Notes: generated from the letters alone by a model not told the origin. DNA of 64,000 nucleotides from Glebionis coronaria (GCA_025667525.1 CM046878.1:386253807-386317806), one strand, 5' to 3'; shown: positions 22,231 through 34,837, numbered from the stretch's first letter. Translations and numbers: made by a program.

Positions 22231-25200
22231 TAAGATAAAGAGTTAATTAAATCAGATTACGTGTTTGGTAAACAAATAAAATAAAATTGTCTTAAATATG
22301 ACAGAAGGTGATTGTTTATGTTTCCCAAATAGAACCCCTGACGAGTCCTATGATGCAGATTTATAAGATGCTGGAGACCATGCACGAACACTACGTACTA
22401 ACTTCATATTCTTGTGCAAAACATACTAACGGGGGTCAACATAAAGTTGGTGAATTTACAGATTTTAACAATTAATTAGTTTGTACATACATTAAGCATA
22501 GAAGTGACAATGCACAAAGCATTCTCACTAAAATGTAGATAACATTTGTTTATTATTAGAAACTGAAGCTTAACCTCCGTAGTCCTTAACAGATGAGGAC
22601 GTAGTGTCTTACAAAAAGACACCCATTCCAGTTCCAACATGGTATACGTTTGTTGTCCCGGCCAAGGCACAGTGAGCATGAGTCACCTAGACGGGGATGG
22701 TCAATCCCTAATAAATCTATTTATAACATTCGGGCGATTTACAACAATATAACAGTTTCAATAATAATGGATCATAGTCAAGTTTATACAATACAGTTTT
22801 GTCTTATGTGTTTGCATATTTTCTTTCCCAAAAGGGAAAGTTTTACCAAAAGTTTATATTGGGCTGTAAACTCACCTGGGAGTAGGCAGTAGCTGTTTAA
22901 TACAAGTATCCAAATAAAGCTCACGCCAAAGTTATGCCTAATCAAATGGTACAGCCTTAATAGATAGTACAAAGAACATATATGTATGCTTATACAGATT
23001 TTAGTCAGTTCATTTATGCTACGGTATTTGTTTACATAATCGTAGTTCAAGTATCAACAATATTCATTTAAACTTATCTATATAAGTTTTATTTCTAAGT
23101 GAACACATAATGTCTTACTTAGAATATCAATTTACGTTTATAACACATATATTAGCATGTAGTTCATTTAACGTTCATACAACAACTTGTATATAATTTC
23201 ATAATTAAGTAATAAAAAGATGTCTTACTTAAAATACTAGTTTATGTTTGTAGTTCATGTATTATAATTATCCATTTAAACTTATTATTAAGTTTCTTAT
23301 TTTAAGCAGACGTAAGGTGTTTTACTTACATTTTAGCATTCAATTTGTTCAACATTCATACAGTTTTTATTTTATAAAAGTATATGAGTTTATGTATGTG
23401 TAATACATATTCCTAATTGCTTACACAATTATTTTCTAAGGTAAATATAAATATTTTATTTTGAAAATAAAATATAATATTTTATTTAACTTTAAAGTTT
23501 TCCATAAATTATTTTAACACTTATAAAATAATTTAAACTTAAGAACTTAAACATTAATTCTTATGGTCTAAGTATTTAATTATGTTTTATTATAATTAAA
23601 AAAATAAATTTTAGAGTTAGGGCTTGTTAATATTTCGGAATATGACAAAACTAGTCCCTCCATATTTTAAACAAGTATAACTTTCGGATTTTACATATTT
23701 GGTACCTAGGGCTTACTAAAGTTTCGGCTTATGGCAGATTTAGTCCCCCTAGTTATATTTAGGTTTTGTAACTTTTACTAAAATTACAAAAACAGCCCCT
23801 AGGGCTTCTTTAAGTTTCGACAATTTACAAGAAAGGTCCTTGGGGTTATAAAATGTCAAAATAACTTTTAGAAACTTCCAAAACGGCCCCTAGGGTTTAA
23901 TTTACCACGGACAGTATTTATTAAACCCTAGACTTTTGGATATTTACATTTTCAGTCCTTGTGTTTACTAGTTTATCAAAACAGGTTTCATAAGTTACAG
24001 TTTTAGTCCATAAGTTTCATTAATTGTCATTTTCATCCAAAAAGTTTATATAAGTTATATTTTATTATAAAAACTTTTATGTTATCATTCAAACTTTATA
24101 TGGGCTCATTAAATAGGCTAAACATCTAATGGGCTATTTTAGTGGGCTTAAATATATTTCAAGTCCACTAATTTATTTAAATGGGCCTTTAAATCATTCA
24201 TTGGGCTTAATACATTTTTAAGTCCTTTAATTAGTTAAATGGGCCTAAGTGTAATCTTAAGTCCATTTAAGTTACTAAGATTTATCAAATGGGCTTATTG
24301 GGTCCATTAAGTTTTAGATTAACATTTCATGGACTTAATTAGTCCATTAACATTACTTTATATTTTATGTATGTTTTTACTTAGGATATTCTTATAAGCT
24401 TATTATGAGCTTATTAATATTTAGTTTTAAATCTAAATAGATGAATAAAACTTAAAAAAAAAATTTATGTGTTATACCAAATTAGGTCTAGGTGTGTTAT
24501 AAGGTTACAAGTAAGTCATAAGCTCTAGTAGAAGCTTATATCCCATGGCTAACATTAGTTATAGCACATTAAGATAAGTCAAGTCTCATTTTAAGGTTGC
24601 ATATAATTTATAAGTGTTACAAAAATAGATCTAACTATGTACACATCAAGAAAATAAATCACAAGTCCAAAATAAGATCAATACTATGTATAGACCTAAA
24701 AATCAAACATAGAACCATGTACACTCATATATAGCTCACGGCTATATTTTTAGATCTTGGTATTTCCAAGATGAACACTTTAGCTAGTTTTTAAGTCTTG
24801 TGAATATTTACAAAAACACATTATGATTATCTAGGTTACATGCATGTTCCCAAGGCTACTATTATTCCAAGAAACAATGTATAGCCCATGGCTATATTGT
24901 TTCCTCCCAATATTCCCATAAGATCTACTAACTCATTTCATGTGTATCATGTTAAGTTAACACCTATCACTAGATCTAGGTTTAAATAAGCATGCATGTA
25001 CATCTAACCCATTTTAGGTCTTGTATAACCCACAGCTATATTTATATACATAAGTTGTTTTTGTGGTTTTTAATATTCCATTTAATGTGTTACATTTCAT
25101 ATTCCATCCTTAAAACTAAGTAGACAAATCATATGGTCACTATTAAATTTAGTCGTGACCTTTAAGGTCATGGTTTTCATGATCTTTAAGTTGCACAAGT

Positions 25201-26336
25201 TCATTTCATGAGATCTAGGGTTATTGGTTAACCAAAGTCCCATAAACAAGATTTATAACTCATGCAATGTTTAGATTTATAAAAGGTTTTATATGTTTTG
25301 TAAATCAAGTTTAAAACATAACACATAAGTCATAAGTTTCTTATTAAAAGATATTAAATCATGAACATGATTTGCATAAATATGTCGTGACCTATAAGGG
25401 TCATAGCTTTATCAAATCTTGATTTTAACATGTTATTTACTTGTGTTTATAGGTGTATGATGATGCATGCATGAAAGAATGAAGGAATATGATGTGTATA
25501 CCTTTCTTGCCTAAAAGTACCAAGAATCATCTAGATGAACAAGGAGATTAGAGATCTAATCTAGTTGATGGAGAAAACCCTAATACAAACCAAGCCGTGA
25601 CCTATAATGATTCGGCTAAGGCTTGTTTGTAGTGATTCCAAAAGAAATGATGCCACCAATGATTTGTAATCAAGATGGGACAAAGATTTAGTTGATTTAA
25701 TGAATCAACTTTGGAGTTTTGTGGCTTATGGCCGAATTTGTTTGAAGAGAACATGAAGAGAGAAGTGAGTTTGCATGTATGAGATAATGTGTGTGTGTGT
25801 TTTGGCTTAAAGAGCAGAGAGGGGAAAGGGAATGAAAAAGGCATGATTGCCTTGGTAAGATCATTTGTGCCAAGTGTAGGCTCTTCCCTTTCCAAGACAA
25901 CCCTTCTTCTTCCACATATGCATGTGTGTGCCGTGTAAGGCTATCCAAAAGAGAGGGTGGGCTTGTGTGGGCTTGTGTTGGGCTAGAACACAATTAGTGT
26001 GGTCTTTGGGCTAGTCCATGAGAGTTTAAGCATGCCTATAACATGCATACATATATACACGGCTATATATACACATGGTGTAACATATTTTCTCATTTTT
26101 GTTAAGTGGTGTCTTAATCAAATGTTGGTTATGCATTTTACTATATGTTTTCCTTAATCATATGTACAAGGTTTACATTATGAATCTTATTACAACAAGT
26201 GTGTATGTAAAAGTATATGTAAATGTTAGATTAGTTCGCACATGACCTATAGAAATATAACACATGAGTTTGTGTTCTAGGATTAATGGGTGAAATTTTC
26301 ATTACATTAAATCATGGTAAAATCATGGATTTTACA
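22231..26336 (-). repeat. LTR C (3' LTR of element 2), remaining 4.1 kb
   Basis: Starts at the LTR position where 8939 left off and ends GGATTTTACA at 26336. It shares specific variants with LTR D, for example GAGTTAATTAAATCAGATTA and ACTAACGGGGGTCAAC, confirming that C and D are a pair. It has lost about one tandem unit near 23200-23240, and its TATA-like block reads CTTTAAGCC. Confidence 0.88.
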
Positions 26337-26832
26337 GCACCACCCCGTTATTTTAGCTTTGTCCTCAAAGCTACTAAAAACGCAGTTGTCTTTTAAATGT
26401 AAGAAGTTCTAAGTATAAGATTTGTTTCAGATTCTCTCTCAAGTACGGATGACGGCATGAATGCGAAGTGGTCTATACCTAGGTTAGTTTTATACGTTTG
26501 ATTCGGCATTAATGGAAGCTTCTGTCATTATAGGTGAACAGAGGAGAAGGCAAAGAGATTTTTATCCGGGTTGCACTATTCATCCGATTGAGTGGTAAAA
26601 GCGACCGCTGCTATGGATGGACAGGAGGCAATGAAAAGAGATCTTTATCCGGATCACACTATACACCCAATTGAGCAGTGAAGGAGATTGCTACTGTGGA
26701 TGAATAGGTGCGGGCTGCTTAACGGGGGTCACAACTATACCCTTCCAGGATCTGGGAGAAGACCAATGGTGTTATGGATTTGGTTAGGAGGACAATTCCA
26801 TTGCAAATGGTTTCGGATATGAGGAGGACATG
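26337..26832 (-). other. Element 2 spacer, LTR-proximal part
   Basis: Homologous to 13216-13710 of element 1, including the polypurine-tract position beside the LTR and the tandem pair (about 26535-26700). It ends at ACATG (26828-26832), the target-site duplicate of element 3. Confidence 0.75.
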
Positions 26833-29800
26833 TGTAAAACCCGCATGCTTTTACCATGAATAGTGCCCTTAAGATCGTACGTCCTAGATTAAAACTTACC
26901 TCATTTAGTATTGATCACATTCATGTGCTAATAATCAAGCAAGTGCATACGTGTATGACATGACAAGTATCGATTACGTACGAACTCATGATAAACAGTT
27001 AATAAATATGTCACGTGAACATAATTAAATCATGATCACCATTTAAAATACGAACTAGAATAATTACGTAAATACATATAATATAATTACGAGCGTTAAG
27101 ATTACGATAAACGACATGATAAAATAAACAGAAACACTTTAAACACGAGCACGTTTAACCACGAACGAACATGAAACATCGGGACACGAGAAAGGTACGG
27201 GTACCCCATGTGGGGCCCCCATACCCACGGCACACAACAAGAAATGGGCTTAGCCCATGGACTTTTACAAGTAAAGGGGGGGTTATGGTAAAAATATGTT
27301 TTCAATTTTCACTTTCAAGAAATAAACACAAAAACCCTAAAAGAGTTTTCTCTCCTCCTCCTTGTTCTCTCTTTGTGCCGCCACCTTAGCATCACCATAG
27401 GAGGGTGATTGGTTGATTTTGATCTTAAAAACTATTGCTATAATCAGTGTTTGTTCATCCTTTTCCAAGCTACATAGTGGTATACCTTTTTAAACCCTTC
27501 TTTTTAATTCTTTTTAATCTTTGATTATTTTCATGAACATGTTATTATTTTCTTATTAAAAACATGATAATTAAACATTGACCTAACATGTTTTGGGGTT
27601 AATTAAAATCAAAGAATGATTTATAAGGGTGTTTGTTTTTAGCCGCCTAGCAAAACAAACCCGAGGGGGGTTTGGTTTGCTTATTGCCGCCACCACCAAG
27701 ACCAGTTTAGGTCTTGGTTGGTGCTTGTGGGACCCACGGCAGCAGGGAGGCACATGTGCCCCGGGTTTGGCTCGGGGTACGGTGTCGAATTCATGCCCGA
27801 TTCATGGTTCGTTGGTTAAATCATGATCTATGTTACATGTTAATTTTTATGAATCATGAACTTAGGATATAAATTAATTAATAACATGAGATATTAATTA
27901 AATCATGACTTAGGTTATTCTAATTATTAATTTAGCATGATATTAATTTAACCTAAGTATTTTATGTTATAAGTTATGATTAATTAATTATTTAAAACAT
28001 GCCTATAATTAATTAATTTAGACATGACTTAGGTTATATTATTAATAATAATAATACACATTTTAACCTAAGTATTTTCATTTCATTTTAGTTAAAACAT
28101 GTTATACTTTAATTAAAATGCTTAACCTATAGTTTAATTAAAATACATGAAATAATAATTAAACTATATACTATATCATATGACTTAAGAAACAAGCTTA
28201 TAAACACTTAGACTTATATGTTAGCTTATGTAACCAGCTTAATTCTAAATATGGAAACTTCTATTTATAGAAACTTAATTAAATAAGGCAACTAATCTAT
28301 TAATGGAAACCTTCTATATATGGAAATCTATCTATTTCAGGCAGCTAATCTAATCATGGAAACCTTCTATATATGGAAACTTATTTAATTAAGGCAGCTG
28401 ATCTATTTTTGGAAACTTTCTATTTTTAGAAACTAATCTATTTTAAGTAATAAATTCTATTTTAGGAAACTTTCTATTTTTGGAAACTTTCTATTTTTGG
28501 AAACTTTCTATTTTGGAAACTTTCTATTTTTGGAAACTTTCTATTTTTGGTAACTTTCTATTTTTGGAAACTTTCTATTTTTGGAAACTTTCTATTTTTG
28601 GAAACCTGCTATTTTTGGAAAGTTACTTATTATTACACAGTAAGTATAATAATACATGAAATACCAGTAATACTTAAACGGATTAATCAGAATACAAGAT
28701 AAACACAGTTTAAGGCTTTAAACAGTGAACCATGACCTAAAACATACCAAGTCAGCTAAAATGAGACATAAAACCCAGTACGTAATTAGTAAATCGATAC
28801 TTATACACGTGTGTATTCATGTAGCGTTAGTGATCCAGAAGTAGGAGTCTTTCTTCCATTCATTCACTGGACTTGAGGTACGGATTCCCGTCCTTTCAGT
28901 ATGGACATTCTTTCCTTATTAGGATTTCCCCATATGCAGCCAACTGTTTTCCCCAGCATTTGTTTTATTGTTTTGAACTGCTTATGTTTAATTAGCATAA
29001 TCTATAGCCATATACAAGCATGACCAGTTTCACCTAGTTATGGAGGTACCATAACCATAGCATTGGAGGCACCGATGTTATGACTTCCCCACGGCGGAGT
29101 GATTGCTCGTGGCGTCCCTTTTCAGTTTTGGCCATATTATTATATCAGGTGGGGCGTATGGGTGCATCCTAGTTACATGTTTTATTCAGTATTTCATGGT
29201 GAATGTGGTGTGTGCCTTGCACCCTTCACAAGGAGTTGATCCCTCCTACCCAAACCAGTATATTGATTAGAGGCATCCCCTCTAATCAGCATGATGAGGT
29301 CACCCCTCCAAGTATTCATGCACGTGACCTTTTCATGACCTATATGGGCTATGGTATATATATGTTAAAACAGTTTTCACAAGATAAACATAAGGCTTTC
29401 AAACTATAAAACCAGTTTTCTTGATACTTAACCAGTTTTCTCAGAACTTAGTCTTCCGCTGTTATATGTTACATGTTTATTCTATTTCATGCTATATTGT
29501 ACATCCATGCACTGAGCGTCTTGCTCAGCCGTTTTCCTTTTCATGTTCCCAAAACGGCAGGTACTCAGGGACGCTCGTAGATCTCAAACGTACGTGCATA
29601 TGGATTGGAAGCTTTACTGTCTTTCTTTACTTTATGCATTTCCTTTACTTTGATACAGTTGCTATGGACATTGTTTCGTCCTTTCCTTTTTCAGTATTTA
29701 TGTTTGTGTGTGATGAGCTTTACTTTGGGGTTACCGATGTTTGATTCCGGTATTTCCCTTTTATGGTCGAATAATGCTTAGACATTTATCCTTGTATGCT

Positions 29801-29855
29801 TTGATGACACGCCATGATTATGCGTAATATTCCATTTCCAAAATGGGGTGTTACA
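26833..29855 (+). repeat. 5' LTR of element 3
   Basis: 3023 bp, TGTAAAACCC to GGGGTGTTACA. Contains AT-rich blocks and a 17-bp tandem array. Short ORFs inside it have no protein similarity and are not genes. Confidence 0.92.
28465..28616 (+). repeat. 17-bp tandem array, 9 units, 5' LTR of element 3
   Basis: Unit GGAAACTTTCTATTTTT repeated nine times, one unit being 16 bp. Looser relatives (GGAAACCTTCTATATAT) lie upstream from about 28250. Confidence 0.9.
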
Positions 29856-29859
29856 ATTA

Positions 29860-29871
29860 TGGTATCAGAGC
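29860..29871 (+). other. Primer-binding site, initiator tRNA-Met
   Basis: TGGTATCAGAGC, four bases after the LTR end, complementary to the 3' end of plant initiator tRNA-Met. It primes minus-strand DNA synthesis. Confidence 0.9.
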
Positions 29872-30296
29872 CAAGGTTTCGACCTGTAGGCTCTCAAATA
29901 TGACCTGTGATTAGTGGGTAGTCACTACGGTCTTCCTAGAACTGACAGTTATTTTCATGCATTCATCATTTTTAAGCATACATATACATGTCATTGGTAC
30001 AGGGTTTTTGACTAAGTAATGGTTGGTACAGGACTGGCCCTATTTAGTCGCATGTGTTTTATCGAAACTTTTAGATTTGGGACCGACCCATAGGCGTCCC
30101 CTCGATATGTCTTTTATTTTGAGTGAACTGACCGGGGGCGTTCACTCTCGAGCATCAAAAGTTTTCATAAAACTGCATCATGCATTCATACAAAGATTTT
30201 CTTGCATAAAATTTTTCTCATGAAATTTTTGGTATAAAATTTTTTTTATATTTTATGTTTGAACTGTCGATCATATGTTTTATGTTATACTGTCAG
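29872..30296 (+). other. Element 3 leader
   Basis: 425 bp with no convincing ORF. The last 100 bases are strongly T-rich and end in CTGTCAG directly before the gag ATG, which resembles a 3' splice site; GTAGTC near 29917 and GTTTCG near 29876 are possible donors. Confidence 0.45.
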
Positions 30297-30697
30297 ATGG
30301 CAAACACAGACAAACTCTGGGAGTTATTTGCTGACATGGAGGCAGAAAGGCAAGACGCCATCCTTCATGACGACGAATATCCTCCCCCACCTATCGTTTT
30401 TCCCATGGAAGGAAGGAATCGACTCATGAGGGAATACTACGCCATGAGATAGAGACCCGACGAGAATTGTGGACAGTTCATGCAGAGGTTCCTCGGGTAC
30501 ACAGCTGTCCTGAGGGCATCCGCAGGCACCACTGAAGAACAAGCACTACATTTTCGTTGGGGCCTTAACCCAAGTATTGCCAATAATTTATCAGATGCCC
30601 CGTTGGATACTGTGGCACAAGTGGCTTATGCAGCAAGGAAGCCAGAGATGTTGCAGGAACGCGATGAGTTCAGGGAAGCTGAAAGACCCGACAAGAG

Positions 30698-30783
30698 GTA
30701 AAACATTTTGTGTTCTATCGATAACCAGATCGCATCCTATCATTATATGTTCTATAATCATCTCTTAAAACTGTATCTTCCAG
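30698..30783 (+). other. Putative gag intron 1 (86 nt)
   Basis: AAGAG|GTAAAAC at the left, TATCTTCCAG|GC at the right, T-rich 3' half. Unspliced, the frame stops at once (TAA at 30699-30701). Removal restores the frame in phase 2. Confidence 0.75.
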
Positions 30784-30933
30784 GCAGAAAACTGGGGACC
30801 GGTCTCAGCCGGCTACTCAGCAGCAGCCTAATCAGCCCAAAGGAAACGGTCACACTAACGACCGTTCTGTTGTGGAAAGGCGCAACGGTAATGATAATTA
30901 CCGTAACAATGCGGGACACTCCAACAACAGCAG

Positions 30934-31007
30934 GTCCTACTATTTACGCATCGTATTATGATTTCATGTTATATCTCTCATGCTGACACTATATTAACCT
31001 CTACCAG
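30934..31007 (+). other. Putative gag intron 2 (74 nt)
   Basis: GCAG|GTCCTAC to CTCTACCAG|GA, with a branch-like TGCTGAC or ATTAAC upstream of the acceptor. Composition is AT-rich against GC-balanced flanks. Phase 2 is preserved. Confidence 0.7.
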
Positions 31008-31072
31008 GAACCACGGTAACGGGAAGGACCAGAACCACAGGGGTTCTCAGCCTAACCGTTCAGCTAACACTG

Positions 31073-31145
31073 GTAAACATCTTATGACGCTTACGTCCTA
31101 TACTCGTGCATATACTTTATTCTTAACACGTTTTGTCATCAGCAG
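31073..31145 (+). other. Putative gag intron 3 (73 or 70 nt)
   Basis: ACTG|GTAAACATC to TTTTGTCATCAGCAG|GC. The acceptor is a tandem CAGCAG, and either AG keeps the frame. It joins the linker to the block with the zinc knuckle. Confidence 0.72.
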
Positions 31146-31300
31146 GCCCTCAGCAAGCAAGGACTCCTGCTGGAGGATTCACCCATCCTCTTTGCAATAC
31201 TTGCCATCGCAGACACCCTGGCCCATGTCGTCGTGATTCCGACGCGTGCTACAAGTGCGGCCTCCCTGGCCATCGTATGAGAGATTGCCGTAAGGGTGAA

Positions 31301-31885
31301 ATGGAGGGTACTTCGGGTCATGCTGATACTAAACCGCCTCCTACCACTGGGCGTGTCTACACGACATCGCGCGATCAGGCAAACAAATCTACAGGTACCA
31401 TTACTGGAATTTTGTATATGTACGGCCAGGCTGCATGTGTTCTTTTCGACACGGGTGCCACTCATTCAGTTATTTCCACTACTTATGCTAAGAACATCAG
31501 GACACTTCCCTTGCCATTAGAAAATAAGCTTACCATTTCCACGCCTCTGAGGGACTCTGTATTAATAACTCATGTATACAAGAGTCTTCCTCTAGAGTTT
31601 GACGATAAAGTTCGTGCAGTAGATGCACTTCCCCTAGACATGATTGAGTTCGATATGATTCTTGGCATGGACTGGCTATCCAGGCACCATGCTACCATAG
31701 ACTGCCACTCATATCGGGTAATCTTCGGCGACATTAATGCACCTGAGTACATTCATAACGGGTTCATACCCGGACGGTCTGTACAAGTGATATCTACCTT
31801 GCAAGCACGTGCATTACTGTCACATGGTTGCGAAGGTTATCTAGCTACGGTTCACGACATGGATGCTGAATCCCCATCGATTTAG
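31301..31885 (+). pseudogene. Element 3 aspartic protease
   Basis: Retropepsin-like domain of Gag-Pol. The active site LFDTGATHSVIS is intact at about 31440-31476, followed by a LPLDMIEFDMILGMDWLSRH block near 31630-31685. The frame, shared with gag block 4, closes with TAG at 31883-31885, where relatives read through into RT; the next codons in the same frame are good RT sequence. This is therefore a point nonsense mutation or a regulated stop; I favour a mutation because further stops follow. Confidence 0.85.
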
Positions 31886-32840
31886 GATCAACCAGTAGTT
31901 TCGGAATTTCAAGACGTCTTCCCAGATGAACTTCCAGGCATACCACCTGCAAGAGAAGTGGAGTTCAACATCGACCTTGTTCCAGGAGCTGATCCAATCT
32001 CTAAGGCTCCGTATCGTATAGCTCCCATAGAGTTAAAAGAACTGAAGGACCAACTGCAGGAACTTCTTGAACGAGGGTTCATTAGACCAAGCGCATCTCC
32101 ATGGGGCGCACCGGTCTTGTTCGTTAAGAAGAAGGACGGCAGCATGTGACTTTGCATTGACTACCGTGAACTTAATAAGATTACCATCCGCAATAGATAT
32201 CCACTGCCACGTATAGACGATCTGTTTGACCAACTTCAAGGAGCCAAACACTTCTCAAAGATCGATCTAAGGTCAGGCTACCATCAGCTGAGGGTTAAAG
32301 AGCAGGACATTGCTAAGACTGCTTTTTGTACCCGCTATGGCCATTATGAGTTTGTGGTCATGCCATTCGGCCTGACTAACGCTCCAGCAGTATTCATGGA
32401 TCTGATGAACAGGATCTTCCATGAATTCCTTGATAAATTTTTCATTGTATTCATCGATGACATCCTGATTTTCTCAAAGTCCACGGAGGAACACGAAGAC
32501 CATCTTCGTACGGTACTACAGATTCTTCGTCAGAAGCAGCTGTATGCGAAATTCTCCAAGTGTGAGTTCTGGTTAAACAAGGTGGCATTCTTAGGTCACA
32601 TCGTATCAGCTGAAGGGATCACTATGGACCCAGCGAAGGTTGAGGCTATCACTAAATGGCCAAGACCAACGTCGGCGACAGAAGTCCGCAGTTTCTTAGG
32701 CTTAGCTGGATATTATCGCAGATTCGTGGAGAACTTTTCCCGCTTGGCACTACCTCTCACCAAACTGATGCGAAAAGGGGAGAAATTCGTCTGGACGGAA
32801 GATCGAGAGAAGAGCTTCGAAGACCTAAAGCAGAGTTAGT
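31886..32840 (+). pseudogene. Element 3 reverse transcriptase, catalytic residues kept
   Basis: RT domain in gypsy order: [20 protein letters not shown], an [20 protein letters not shown] block, [31 protein letters not shown] (motif A Asp), MPFGLTNAP, and [10 protein letters not shown] (both Asp present, about 32450-32480). TGA at 32147-32149 replaces an expected Arg codon. Near 32836 one base is missing, so translation would stop at 32839 while homology continues in the next frame. Apart from these lesions it is the best preserved RT in the window. Confidence 0.88.
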
Positions 32841-33300
32841 ATCTGCACCTATTCTTACTCTCCCATCTGGTACAGGTGGATTTCAGATCTATAGCGATGC
32901 ATCGGGGAAGGGACTGGGCTGTGTTCTCATGCAACATGGGAAAGTGATCGCGTATGCTTCACGGCAGCTTAAGCCCTATGTAGAAAACTACCCTACGCAT
33001 GACCTGGAACTTGCTGCAGTGGTGTTCGCATTGAAGATATAGAGGCATTACTTATACGGAGAATCATGCGACATTTTCACGGATCACAAGAGCTTGAAGT
33101 ATATCTTCACACAGCGAGAATTGAACAAGAGACAAAGGAGATGGTTGGAACTGTTGAAGGATTATGATATTAACCTACAGTATCATCCCGGGAAAGCTAA
33201 TGTAGTAGCAGATGCACTCAGCAGAAAGTGCGGAATGATCAACGGCATTGAGATCAAGGAACAAAACATAAGAGACTTGGAGCGGCTAGACTTCGAAATC
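32841..33300 (+). pseudogene. Element 3 RNase H
   Basis: Follows RT after the one-base shift. Landmarks: [16 protein letters not shown] (catalytic Asp), a [20 protein letters not shown] block (Glu), [13 protein letters not shown] (Asp) and [15 protein letters not shown] (His and Asp). TAG at 33040-33042 replaces the Trp of the usual IWRHYLYG. Confidence 0.87.
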
Positions 33301-34773
33301 ATGGTACGTGGGCAGCACGGATACTGGGCGAATCTTAGAGTCGAACCTGAGTTACTGACTAGGATCAAGGAAGCGCAGAAGGATGATGGAGAGATTTGGG
33401 CGATAATTCAGAATTTAGAGAAGCAGACGGAATTCAGAATGGACGCAGACGGTATCGTTTGGCAGGGCACGAGACTTTGTGTTCCTGACAATCAAGAACT
33501 CCGGGAAGCATTGTTAGCTGAAGCTCACAGCTCCCCATTTTCTATACATCCTGGGTCGACAAAAATGTACCATGACATCAAACAGCACTTTTGGTGGAGT
33601 GGTATGAAACAGGATGTAGCCACTTATGTATCCAAATGTCTTACCTGCCAGCAGGTTAAGATTGAACATCAGCGATCGGGCGGTCTCCTTCAACCGTTGG
33701 ATATTCCAGAGTGGAAGTGGGACAAAATCACCATGGATTTTGTTACCGGTCTTCCGCCTACCAAGAAGAAGCACGATGCTATTTGGGTCATTGTTGATCG
33801 ACTCACCAAATCAGCTCATTTCTTACCGATACGCAAGGAAGATCCGGTAAGTAAACTCGCAGATACTTACAGAAGGGAGATCATGAGACTCCACGGCACT
33901 CCCTCCAGCATCGTCTTAGACAGAGACCCTCGTTTCACGTCGCGATTCTGGAAAGGTCTGTAAAAAGCTTGGGGTACACAACTTAAGCTGAGTACGGCCT
34001 TTCATCCTCAAACGGACGGACAATCGGAGCGAATAATTCAGACATTGGAAGATATGTTAAGGTCGTGTGCGTTGGAATGGACAGGTGATTGGGACGATTA
34101 CATCTGTTTAGTCGAGTTTGCATACAACAACAGCTGGCACGCAAGTATCAAATGTGCTCCTTTCGAAATGTTGTATGGCAGAAAGTGTCGCGCTCCAACT
34201 TGCTGGGATCAAGTGGGAGAGCGAACACTCGAAGGACCAGAGATTATAGAAATGACCAATAAGAAGATCGAAGTAGCTAAGCAGAAGCTGCAGGAAGCAC
34301 GGTCACGTCAGAAGAGTTACGTCGATAAGCATCGTAGGGACATACATTTTAATGTGGGAGATCACGTCTTCCTCAAGGTTTCGCCGGCACGTGGTGTTAA
34401 ACGCTTCGGGATCAAAGGAAAACTCAGTCCTCGTTTCATCGGACCTTTTGATATCATTGAACGAATCGGTGAAGTATCTTACCGATTGGCGTTACCTCCT
34501 CAGCTTTCGCACGTCCATAACGTGTTCCATGTGTCCTTACTCAGAGGGTACAATTATCATCCCCTTCACATGGTTCAGTATCCACTGGAACAGATACGTG
34601 AAGATCTCACTTTTATAGAAGAACCCGAACGAGTACTCGACAGGCAAGAACGAGTCATGAGAAGGAAGACGATTCCTTTCGTCAAAATCCTTTGGAGGGA
34701 CCATACCGAGCGGGAAGCCACTTGGGAAAAAGAGGATTCTATCCGGGCTTCTTACCCTCACTTCATATTTTGA
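33301..34773 (+). pseudogene. Element 3 integrase with C-terminal chromodomain
   Basis: An HHCC zinc-binding domain ([14 protein letters not shown], then CLTCQQVK) lies at about 33520-33660. The catalytic Asp, Asp, Glu lie in [24 protein letters not shown] and TDGQSERIIQTLED. TAA at 33961-33963 (expected Gln) separates the first two from the Glu-bearing part. After the GPFDIIERIG and HNVFHVSLLR blocks comes a chromodomain-like tail at about 34625-34773 (ERVMRRKTIPFVKILWRDH, EREATWEKEDSIR). Such tails steer chromovirus integration toward particular chromatin. The protein ends normally at TGA 34771-34773. Confidence 0.88.
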
Positions 34774-34837
34774 GTTCGGGTATGTTACTTCTTTTCAGCT
34801 TACTTTATCTATAATTCGGGGACGAATTATTCTTTTT

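Larger units (their letters stand above)
30297..31300 (+). pseudogene. Element 3 gag in four exon-like blocks
   Basis: Blocks at 30297-30697, 30784-30933, 31008-31072 and 31146 onward share one continuous frame once three GT-AG segments are left out; the frame then runs into the protease. Block 1 starts MANTDKLWELFADMEAE and ends in a gag C-terminal domain (CGQFMQRFLGYTAVLRAS and a VAQVAYAARKPEMLQ segment). Blocks 2 and 3 encode a basic Gln/Asn-rich linker. Block 4 has the zinc knuckle CYKCGLPGHRMRDC at about 31249-31290. One stop, TAG at 30450-30452, interrupts block 1. The gag N-terminal half seems short compared with other chromoviruses. Confidence 0.8.

Noticed and set aside
22201..22260. 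Direct LTR-LTR junction as a sign of an integrated two-LTR circle
   Set aside because: The missing 87 bp are at 8853-8939 and GAGCA flanks element 1, so ordinary nested insertion explains it.
28465..28616. Short regular repeats as a CRISPR array
   Set aside because: Units are contiguous 17-mers without spacers, in a plant LTR.
31829..31885. A further intron ending TTTAG at 31885 that would remove the protease-RT stop
   Set aside because: The only nearby GT donors give a frame that does not match the RT frame; a nonsense mutation is simpler.
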